Shown in pieces: positions 33,345 through 39,413 of a DNA stretch of 39,413 nt. Made by a program: the position numbers and the translations under genes. The stretch is from the NCBI GenBank assembly GCA_035646375.1, contig DASRPM010000216.1, positions 1 through 39,413 of the forward strand, read 5' to 3'. The notes below the pieces were generated by a model that did not search any database, was not told the origin of the DNA, and saw only the letters and a program-made list of their open reading frames with translations. Origin of the DNA: DASYRM01 sp035646375 (GTDB taxonomy: Bacteria; Acidobacteriota; Vicinamibacteria; Vicinamibacterales; UBA2999). Position 1 is the first letter of the stretch, and the number at the start of each line of letters is the position of its first letter.

Positions 33345-34387
33345 CCGCGCAGGCCCTGCGGATGCCCGGCGAATGGGAGCCGCACCGGGCCACCTGGATC
33401 AGCTGGCCGCATCACGAGCCCGATTGGCCCGGCAAGCTGGGGCCGATCCCGTGGGTGTATGCCGAGATCGCGCGCGTGATTGCCGCGCACGAGCCGCTCG
33501 AGATCCTCTGCCACACCCAGGACGTCGAGCACGCGGCCACCATCGCCCTGGACGCGCACGGCGTGCGCATGGACCGCGTGCGGATGCACCACGTCCCCAG
33601 CGACCGCGTCTGGCTGCGCGATTCAGCCCCCACCGGCGTCGTGGACGATGCGGGCGGCGTGCGGCTCGTGAACTGGGCGTTCAACGGCTGGGCCAAGTAC
33701 GACAACTACGCGCTCGACGGCCAGGTGGGCCGCGAGATCGCGCGCCGCACCGGCCTGCCGCGTCTCGAGCCGCTCGGCGCCGATCGGCAGCGCGTCGTCC
33801 TGGAAGGCGGCGGCATCGAAGTGAACGGCCGCGGCATCGTGCTCGTGACCGAGGAATGGCTGTTGAGCGACGTGCAGGTGCGCAACCCCGGGTGGGAGCG
33901 CACGGACTACGAGCGGCTGTTCGCCGAATGGCTCGGCGCGCCGCACACCATCTGGCTCGGCGAGGGCTGCGTGGGCGACGACACGCATGGCCACGTGGAC
34001 GACATCGCGCGCTTCGTCTCGCCCGACACCGTGGTGCTGGCGGTGGAAAAGGATCCCGCCGACGAGAACCACATGCGCTCGATCGACAACCTGCGGCGGC
34101 TCGAAACGGCGGCGCGGTCGACCCCGTTCCGCGTCGTCACGCTGCCCTTCCCGCGGCCGGTGGTGATGAACGGCGAACGGCTGCCGGCCAGCTACGCCAA
34201 TTTCTACATCGGCAACGGGTTCGTGGCGGTACCGACGTTCAACGACCCCAACGATCGGGTGGCGCTCAACACGCTCGCTGAACTGATGCCCGGCCACGAG
34301 GTGGTCGGGATCCACGCCGTCGATCTCGTGTGGGGCCTGGGGACGCTCCACTGCCTGACGCAGCAGGAACCGGCGCCACGTACGTAG
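33341..34387 (+). CDS. aguA: Agmatine deiminase
   Basis: AguA converts agmatine to N-carbamoylputrescine and ammonia. The 348-residue protein has the peptidyl-arginine-deiminase-type fold with EWEPHRATWISWPH at the N-terminus, WLRDSAP (Asp94), EGGGIEVNGRG, THGHVDD (His218) and the nucleophile Cys338 in GTLHCLTQQEP. Length and motifs match the family. GTG at 33341 overlaps the aguB stop by 4 bp, so the two are coupled. The 85 bp after its stop hold no clear terminator. Confidence 0.94.
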   Translation: MTAQALRMPGEWEPHRATWISWPHHEPDWPGKLGPIPWVYAEIARVIAAHEPLEILCHTQDVEHAATIALDAHGVRMDRVRMHHVPSDRVWLRDSAPTGVVDDAGGVRLVNWAFNGWAKYDNYALDGQVGREIARRTGLPRLEPLGADRQRVVLEGGGIEVNGRGIVLVTEEWLLSDVQVRNPGWERTDYERLFAEWLGAPHTIWLGEGCVGDDTHGHVDDIARFVSPDTVVLAVEKDPADENHMRSIDNLRRLETAARSTPFRVVTLPFPRPVVMNGERLPASYANFYIGNGFVAVPTFNDPNDRVALNTLAELMPGHEVVGIHAVDLVWGLGTLHCLTQQEPAPRT

Positions 34388-34472
34388 CTGCAGGCCATTA
34401 GACCTGCCGCATCGAGGGATCTATTCAGGCCGCGTCCGATTCGATTCGCGCGTGATAGAACAAGGGCGCGAG

Positions 34473-36218
34473 ATGGGTCCCGCTTCGATTGCGTTCGCCG
34501 CCGCGTGCGTGCTGCTCGTGGTGGCGCCAGCCGCCGGACAGGCACCGACACCGACCGCGCCACCGATCGCGATCACCAACATCAACCTGGTTCGCATGCG
34601 CGGCGACGTCGTCGAGCCACGGTCCGCAGTGGTGGTTCAGGAGGGGCGCATTCGCGCCGCCGGGCGCATGAACGACCTGCGGATTCCCGAGAATGCCCAG
34701 GTGATCGACGGCGCCGGCGGCTACCTGCTCCCTGGGCTGACCGACGCACACGTGCATCTCGCCACCGACATGCCGTGGGCCGTCGTGCGTCGAGACTTCG
34801 GGGACGCGCCGCTCTTCCTGGCGTACGGCGTGACGTCTGTCGTGAGTCTCCGCGGCACGCCGGAGCAGCTCGAATGGCGCCGCCGGGTCGAGCGGGGCGA
34901 GTTGCTGGCACCGACCATCTACACCTCTGGCGATTTCATCGACGAGCCGCGCGTGATCACGGCCGACGACGTGACGCGCGAGGTCGACGCGCAGCGTCGA
35001 GCCGGCTTCGATCTCCTCAAGTTCCATCCGGTGTGGACTCCACGGGACGGCTATCTCACGACCAGCGGTCTTTCGGCCGACGCGTACAGACGCCTCGTCG
35101 CCGCCGCACGAGCGGCTGGCCTTCCTCTCGTTGGTCACGCGCCGGGCGACAGCGGTCTGGACGGACTTCTAGACGCACGGCAGACGGTCGCCCATATGGG
35201 CATCCTGTCGAACGCCTATTTCTTGCCGATCGCCTCCCATCGGCGCACGTTGCTCGGGGCGGCGACCGCGCTGGTTGTACTGGTACTTGCGTCGGCCGCC
35301 ACGCTGGGGGCGGCTCTTGCCGCACGGCGGCGTGGTCGCGTCCGTCCGCGCTCCCGGCTCGAGTCGATGACCAGCCTGCTGGTCGTGCTCGCACTCATCG
35401 CCGGTGGCGTTGCGGCGGCGTTCATGCCCGGTGGCCCATGGTTCGATAGCTCCGCGCTACGAATCGCTTTCTCGGCCGTGGCGGCCGCAGCCGGCGCAAC
35501 CGCGGTGAGCCTGGCGCTTCAGCTGAGACATGAGGTCAGCCGTCGAGGGCCGATCGGGCTCGCGGCGGCCGTCGTGGTCTGCGCGGCGGCGCTGATCGTG
35601 GGCTTCACGCTTGCGCTCGCGGTTCCCATCGCGTGGCGGAGTACCGACTCGGGCATCGCGCGGCTGGCCGAGCGGCTCCGACAGGCGAACGTTTCGGTTC
35701 AGACGACGCTCATCAACTACGACCTTTACGGACCGGGCCGGCGTCAGCTTCTCGATGACGCGGCCATCGCGTACCTCGCGCCTGCCACGCGCGAACGCTG
35801 GCGCGGCGAGCCGGAAACCGGCGCCACCGGCTACGCCCTCGACAAGTTCATGCGCGCAGTGACCAGGGGGCTGCACCGGGCCGGCGTACCGCTCATCGCC
35901 GGCACCGACGCGTTCGGACTCACGCTCGTGACGCCCGGCAGTTCGCTGCACCGTGAATTCGCGCTGCTGCGCGACGCGGGCCTGACACCGTACGACGTGC
36001 TGCGCACGGCGACCGTGAACGCGGCGCGGTTCCTGGGTCGCGAACGGGAGTTCGGCACGATCGAGGTCGGCGCGCGCGCTGATCTGCTGCTCGTCGACGC
36101 CAGCCCGCTCGACGACCTGGCGACGCTCAGACGGCCGCGCGGAGTCATGGTGCGAGGCCGATGGCTCACGCGCCAACAGCTCGACGACATGCTGGCCGGG
36201 CTGGCGCGGGAACGTTGA
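34473..36218 (+). CDS. Amidohydrolase with an inserted four-helix membrane domain
   Basis: The 581-residue protein has a signal sequence (1-24) and an imidazolonepropionase/prolidase-like amidohydrolase fold. All metal ligands are present: H93 and H95 (DAHVH), K183 (LLKFHPVW), H222 (VGHAPG), H241 (VAHMG) and D479 (AGTDAFG). Between H241 and the last barrel strands, about residues 250-390, there is an extra hydrophobic domain with four likely membrane helices (about 260-283, 300-318, 327-350, 361-387) and basic loops. The enzyme would thus be membrane-anchored through the middle of its barrel. The ATG at 34473 has AAGGG 6 nt upstream; an in-frame GTG at 34452 is less likely. Substrate unknown. 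Confidence 0.88.
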   Translation: MGPASIAFAAACVLLVVAPAAGQAPTPTAPPIAITNINLVRMRGDVVEPRSAVVVQEGRIRAAGRMNDLRIPENAQVIDGAGGYLLPGLTDAHVHLATDMPWAVVRRDFGDAPLFLAYGVTSVVSLRGTPEQLEWRRRVERGELLAPTIYTSGDFIDEPRVITADDVTREVDAQRRAGFDLLKFHPVWTPRDGYLTTSGLSADAYRRLVAAARAAGLPLVGHAPGDSGLDGLLDARQTVAHMGILSNAYFLPIASHRRTLLGAATALVVLVLASAATLGAALAARRRGRVRPRSRLESMTSLLVVLALIAGGVAAAFMPGGPWFDSSALRIAFSAVAAAAGATAVSLALQLRHEVSRRGPIGLAAAVVVCAAALIVGFTLALAVPIAWRSTDSGIARLAERLRQANVSVQTTLINYDLYGPGRRQLLDDAAIAYLAPATRERWRGEPETGATGYALDKFMRAVTRGLHRAGVPLIAGTDAFGLTLVTPGSSLHREFALLRDAGLTPYDVLRTATVNAARFLGREREFGTIEVGARADLLLVDASPLDDLATLRRPRGVMVRGRWLTRQQLDDMLAGLARER

Positions 36219-36256
36219 GCCACGACGGCGGCCGCCCGAGGCGGCTGCTGCCGGCA

Positions 36257-36281
36257 GGGCGGTCTGAAGACCGCCCTCTAC
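36257..36281. repeat. Intergenic palindrome next to the TonB-receptor stop
   Basis: GGGCGGTCT and AGACCGCCC arms flank GA, followed by TCTAC. It is 1 bp from the end of the TonB-receptor gene and 38 bp after the amidohydrolase stop, so it may act as a bidirectional 3' hairpin. Read on the minus strand, GTAGAGGGCGGT matches 38143-38154 exactly. Confidence 0.65.
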
Positions 36282-36282
36282 A

Positions 36283-38097
36283 TCAGCGGACGGCCAGCGA
36301 AACGGCCCACTTCGCGCCGGGCATCGCCACGCCGGCAATTTCCTGATAGCTGACGTCGAACAGGTTGGTGCCCTCGACCGCCACCTCGTAGTGCGCCCCG
36401 AAGCGGCGCGCCAGCCGGAGATCGAACAGCGCGTAGCCGCGGTCGCCGAGCGCCGTGCCGCCAGTGGCCACGGGATACGGCCGGCGCCGCTCGCGCACCT
36501 CGAGCCGCGGCGCCAGCTGGAAACTCGCCGGCAGCGGAATCGACGCCGCCGCGGTGAACGAATGCGGCGCGAAGTCGAGGACGTACTTCGAGAGCTGGTC
36601 CACGGCCGACGCGTCCAGATCGAGCCCGGTATATCCCACCTGCACGAAGCCGCCGGGCGCGAGCGAGCGGCTCACCGACAGCTCGACGCCCTTCGTGTTC
36701 ACGTCGCGCACGTTGTAGGTCTGCCAGCGCACGGTCGTGGTGGGGCGGAGCCAGTCGATCACGTCGTGATCGGCGCGGCCGAACAGCGTGGCGTGCATCG
36801 CCCAGTCGCGACCGAGGAAGATGTCGGCGCCGCCCTCTCCCGCCCACGCATGCTCGGGCCCCACCTCGGCGCGCGCCAGGTTGGCCGGGTCGGAGTAGAA
36901 GCGCTCCGTAAAGGTGGGCACACGGAAGGCGCGGCCCACCGAGGCGCGCAGCCGCAGCCGCGGCGCTGGCCACCAGCCGGCCCCGAGCGAGGGGCTCAAG
37001 GAGGTGCCGAACTCGTCGTAGCGATCGACGCGCAGCGTCGCGTCGATCTGCGCCGCCTGCGCTATCGGGCGCCGCCATTCGCCGAAACCGCTCACGCGCA
37101 ACGTCGAGTGGTTGCCCAGATTCGTGGAGCGGATCCAGTCGCCGCCGCCCTCGACGCCCACCGTAGCAGTGCCGCCCCATACCGGCCGCGAGCCGGCAAC
37201 GGTGGCGAGCAGCGCGTGCGAGCGGTGCCGGTTGTCGGAGAGCGCGGGGTTGGTCTGGTTGAAGATGAAATGGTCGCCGTGGGTGCGATACGACTCGCCC
37301 AGGCGCCAGTTCCAGCCGGCGGCGGCGCCGAGGCCGTGCTCGGCGGCCAGGAGCGTCTGGTTGGTCCACTCGCGCGACGGGGCGTTGCCGCCGTAGAAGT
37401 TGTTGGCCCCGAATCCCTTCCACAGATACGACAGCGAGACCGTCGAGCGGCCGAACGACGTGCGCGAGCGCACGATGGCGTTCTTGAAATCGCGGTCGTA
37501 CATGAAGCCCGACGATCGGTCCGCGGCCACGCTGAGCAGCTGGCTCGCGCCGCCGCGCTCGAATCCCCACTGGCCGCTGCCCGAGGCGTAGTCGTCGGCG
37601 CCGCCACGCACCTGGAAGGAGGCCGGGGCGGTGCGGCGGGTGATGACGTTGACGGTGCCGCCGAAGGCGTCGGCGCCGAAGATGGCCGAGCCGGGGCCCT
37701 GCAGGATCTCGATGCGCTCCACGGCGTCGAGCGGCACCGGAATGTCCCCGTTGTGATGCCCGGACTGCGCGTCGTTGAGCCGCACGCCGTCCACGAGCAC
37801 CAGCATCTGGCCGAAATTGGCGCCGCGGATCGCGAAGTCGGTCTGCACGCCCATGATGCCGCGGGCACGCACGTCCACCGACGGCGCCAGGCGCAGCACG
37901 TCGGCGATGGTGTGGGCCGGCAGCGCCTCGATCTGCTCGCGGGTGATGATGGTCATCGTCCGCGTGATGCTGCCCAGTTCCACGGGCGTCGCGGCCGCGG
38001 TGACGACGACCGTCTGCCGGTAGGGGCTCTGCGCGCGCGCGGATGCGGCGGCAAGCAACAGGATCAGTGTGGAAAAAACGGTGAGACGAGTCGGCAT
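36283..38097 (-). CDS. TonB-dependent receptor, BtuB-like
   Basis: The 604-residue outer-membrane receptor has a signal peptide (1-22), a TonB-box-like QTVVVTA, a plug domain (about 45-155, with IADVLRLAPSVDVRARG, VLVDGVRLND and EILQGPGSAIFGADAFGG) and a beta-barrel ending EGTNLFDVSYQEIAG and WAVSLAVR. Size and plug sequence fit the BtuB/vitamin B12 group, but I see no cobalamin riboswitch upstream and no BtuCDF genes, so the ligand is open. TACACT ends 8 nt before the ATG, so the mRNA is probably leaderless. It is convergent with the amidohydrolase. Confidence 0.9.
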   Translation of the reverse strand: MPTRLTVFSTLILLLAAASARAQSPYRQTVVVTAAATPVELGSITRTMTIITREQIEALPAHTIADVLRLAPSVDVRARGIMGVQTDFAIRGANFGQMLVLVDGVRLNDAQSGHHNGDIPVPLDAVERIEILQGPGSAIFGADAFGGTVNVITRRTAPASFQVRGGADDYASGSGQWGFERGGASQLLSVAADRSSGFMYDRDFKNAIVRSRTSFGRSTVSLSYLWKGFGANNFYGGNAPSREWTNQTLLAAEHGLGAAAGWNWRLGESYRTHGDHFIFNQTNPALSDNRHRSHALLATVAGSRPVWGGTATVGVEGGGDWIRSTNLGNHSTLRVSGFGEWRRPIAQAAQIDATLRVDRYDEFGTSLSPSLGAGWWPAPRLRLRASVGRAFRVPTFTERFYSDPANLARAEVGPEHAWAGEGGADIFLGRDWAMHATLFGRADHDVIDWLRPTTTVRWQTYNVRDVNTKGVELSVSRSLAPGGFVQVGYTGLDLDASAVDQLSKYVLDFAPHSFTAAASIPLPASFQLAPRLEVRERRRPYPVATGGTALGDRGYALFDLRLARRFGAHYEVAVEGTNLFDVSYQEIAGVAMPGAKWAVSLAVR

Positions 38098-38105
38098 GCC
38101 TCTCT

Positions 38106-38111
38106 AGTGTA
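38106..38111 (-). promoter_or_regulatory. Candidate -10 (TACACT) for the BtuB-like receptor
   Basis: On the minus strand TACACT ends 8 nt before the ATG. No -35 match is visible 17 nt further up, where a degenerate palindrome repeat lies. Confidence 0.4.
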
Positions 38112-38122
38112 GGTCGCTCGGC

Positions 38123-38154
38123 CTGAAGACTCCGGCGCGTACGTAGAGGGCGGT
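38123..38154. repeat. Degenerate copy of the intergenic palindrome family
   Basis: CTGAAGACTCCGGCGCG, then TACGTAGAGG, then GCGGT. The first part resembles half of the 17626 element, the second part matches half of the 36257 element. It therefore looks like a composite with a left and a right half-hairpin joined by the shared linker. Confidence 0.5.
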
Positions 38155-38155
38155 T

Positions 38156-38421
38156 GCGAAGCACCAGGACGAAGACACACTCAAATTCAGCGCAAAAACC
38201 GGTAGGACCACGACACGAATTGCACCCGCGGGAGCCGCGCCACGAGCGCCGCAACGGCGGGGTTCGAGAGGGTGACGGCGATGAGCGTGCCGGTCTACAA
38301 CCACGGGCTGGTGGTCCACGCCGCCGGCCACGCGTCTCGTCGCCAATCGGCCGGATGACGTAGTACGAGGCCAGAACCGCGTAGAAATACAGTCAGGTCC
38401 ATCCAGGGAAAGGCGCAGCAT
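38156..38421 (-). pseudogene. Decayed N-terminal fragment of an MFS (NTP/NDP-exchange-like) transporter
   Basis: No intact frame exists here, but three frames of the minus strand carry consecutive pieces of one membrane protein. First comes LYFYAVLASYYVIRPIGDE (38392-38336). After a frame change comes SPWL, a TAG stop, then TGTLIAVTLSNPAVAALVAR and VSWSYRF. After another change comes FALNLSV or FVLVL. From memory these match, in order, the opening helices of a bacterial MFS group related to ADP/ATP translocases (LYFF..SYYVLRP.RDE, then PWLFTGTF, then YRFFALNLL). At least two frameshifts and one stop are needed, and the C-terminal bulk is missing. It fills most of the long gap upstream of the BtuB-like gene. 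Confidence 0.6.
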
Positions 38422-38516
38422 GTCCCGGTCCTGCCTGGCCCGGCCGGCGTCCCGGCCCAGGGAATCCCGATCGCCACGGGCGGGGACAGGGACGGCCGGC
38501 CTATACGAGGCGGAAC

Positions 38517-38535
38517 GACCGGCCGGCGGCCGGTC
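38517..38535. repeat. 8-bp-stem hairpin
   Basis: GACCGGCC and GGCCGGTC flank a GGC loop. It lies just upstream of the promoter of the next gene. It could be a transcription barrier or another relative of the palindrome family; the CTCGACCTGAAGAG after it is reminiscent of the other copies. The rest of 38422-38551 shows nothing recognisable. Confidence 0.45.
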
Positions 38536-38551
38536 TCGACCTGAAGAGCTG

Positions 38552-38580
38552 TTGCAGAAGGCCACTTAGAGGCGTAATAT
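38552..38580 (+). promoter_or_regulatory. Sigma-70-type promoter of the Oar-like receptor
   Basis: TTGCAG and TAATAT are exactly 17 nt apart. RNA would start near 38587, giving a leader of about 38 nt that holds AGGAGG 4 nt before the ATG at 38625. This is the other best-matching promoter in the window. Confidence 0.75.
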
Positions 38581-38624
38581 CCGCGCCGTCAGAGCCGGTT
38601 CGGACCCAACCCTCAGGAGGCAGA

Positions 38625-39413
38625 ATGAATCGCGCACTAGCCACGTTTGCGGGCGCATTCCTGTGTCTGGCTTTGTTGCCAGCGGCAGCCTTCGCTCAGC
38701 AGGCCACGATCGCAGGTGTCGCCAAGGACACCTCCGGTGCGGTGCTACCGGGCGTTACCGTCGAAATCACGAGTCCAGCGCTCATCGAAAAAACGCGGTC
38801 GGCCGTTACCGACGGCTCCGGCCAGTTCCAGATCATTCAGCTCGTGCCCGGCACCTACACGGTGACGTTCACGCTGCAGGGATTCAACACGTTCAAGCGT
38901 GATGGCGTCGAGGTCAGCGGTTCCAGCGTCTTCACGGTCAATGCCGACATGAAGGTCGGCGAGATCGCCGAGACGATCACGGTGACCGGCCAGACGTCGC
39001 TCGTGGACGTCCGCAGCGCCGGCGTGCAGCGAGTCGTCACCAAGGAAGTCGTCGACGCGGTCCCGACCGGCCGTCTCGGCATCAACCTGGCCGCCTTGCA
39101 GCCCGGCATCATCCTCGGCGCCGGCGGCGGCGTCGGCGTGGCCAATACCAACGCCCTCGCGTCGCAGGACGTCGGCGGCACCGCCGGGGACACGTTCACG
39201 GACCTGTCGATCCACGGCGGCAAGCCGGCCGAGCAGCGCCAGACGATCGGCGGCCTGTCGGCGGCCACCACGATCCGCTTCGGCGAGTCGCTCAGCAGCT
39301 CGCCCAGCTTCACCGCCATGCAGGAGATGACGGTGAACACCTCCGGCGCCGACGCCTCGATGGCCGGCGGCGGCGTGCAGATCAACTACGTGCCGCGCGA
39401 CGGCGGCAACACG
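38625..39413 (+). CDS. TonB-dependent receptor with carboxypeptidase-regulatory domain (N-terminal part)
   Basis: The open frame runs from an ATG with a strong AGGAGG to the window edge (263 codons); complete relatives exceed 1000 residues. A signal peptide (about 1-25) is followed by a CarboxypepD_reg/Ig-like domain (about 26-110: GVAKDTSGAVLPGVTVEITS, TDGSGQFQIIQLVPGTYTVT), the linker ETITVTGQTSLVDV, and the TonB plug starting RVVTKEVVDAVPTGR and reaching MTVNTSGADAS and NYVPRDGGNT. This Oar-like architecture is abundant in Acidobacteriota, where ligands are usually unknown. Its promoter is the cleanest sigma-70 match near the window end. Confidence 0.9.
   Translation, partial: MNRALATFAGAFLCLALLPAAAFAQQATIAGVAKDTSGAVLPGVTVEITSPALIEKTRSAVTDGSGQFQIIQLVPGTYTVTFTLQGFNTFKRDGVEVSGSSVFTVNADMKVGEIAETITVTGQTSLVDVRSAGVQRVVTKEVVDAVPTGRLGINLAALQPGIILGAGGGVGVANTNALASQDVGGTAGDTFTDLSIHGGKPAEQRQTIGGLSAATTIRFGESLSSSPSFTAMQEMTVNTSGADASMAGGGVQINYVPRDGGNT

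Noticed and set aside
34388..34451. GCAGG/CCTGC hairpin after aguA as a terminator
   Set aside because: Only a 5-bp stem with an 8-nt loop and no T-run.
38098..38300. Cobalamin riboswitch upstream of the BtuB-like receptor
   Set aside because: No B12-box-like sequence was seen; the start codon is 8 nt from a -10 element, and the upstream DNA is repeat plus pseudogene.

Overview
The window is a GC-rich, gene-dense bacterial chromosome segment. It most resembles an Acidobacteriota genome, probably of the Vicinamibacteria type. The clues are a protein with the acidobacterial VWFA-related domain, a carboxypeptidase-regulatory-domain/TonB receptor of the kind this phylum carries in large numbers, a CarD regulator, and many GTG/TTG starts. 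No tRNA, rRNA, CRISPR array or intact insertion sequence was seen. The taxonomic call is inference.

Layout. (1) 1-2317 (-): rex, moaC and a Bcr/CflA-type MFS exporter with overlapping ends, facing an OPT oligopeptide transporter (2327-4285) only 9 bp away. (2) 4310-9192: a secreted Ig-like protein, then on the minus strand a VWFA-related protein with a secreted App1-type phosphatase, and a DUF4126 membrane protein coupled to a PlsC acyltransferase. (3) 9922-10897: carD with its own promoter, a Lys/Ala/Pro/Val repeat tail and a strong terminator. (4) 11094-19860: two divergent units starting 35 bp apart. Leftward are a zinc metallopeptidase and a D-Ala-D-Ala-ligase-like ATP-grasp enzyme. Rightward are a HerA-like ATPase, a TFIIB-type zinc-ribbon protein, an SRPBCC protein, an ECF sigma factor with a Cys-rich tail, an SPFH protein fused to an excisionase-type HTH, and a YdjG-like zinc-ribbon membrane protein. 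This is the best candidate in the window for an undescribed system; it recalls the SPFH/zinc-ribbon part of the B. subtilis pspA-ydjGHI membrane-stress locus.

(5) 19871-24629: a hybrid histidine kinase, a small beta-barrel protein, a Tat-exported MBL-fold hydrolase and a cytochrome c with an extra C-terminal domain. (6) 24642-26816 (-): an amidase and two small membrane proteins. (7) 26897-32339 (-): one tight five-gene operon, thrB-thrC-siroheme synthase-SUMT-sulfite reductase, joining threonine synthesis to assimilatory sulfite reduction. (8) 32391-34387: aguB-aguA, converting agmatine to putrescine. (9) 34473-39413: an amidohydrolase whose catalytic barrel is interrupted by a four-helix membrane insert, a BtuB-like TonB receptor, a decayed MFS-transporter pseudogene, and the start of an Oar-like TonB receptor.

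Two themes cut across the window. At eight likely first genes, a -10-like hexamer ends only 6-8 nt before the start codon and there is usually no usable Shine-Dalgarno, which suggests widespread leaderless transcription. A family of intergenic palindromes linked by a GTAGAGG-type sequence recurs at three sites, with two further possible members.
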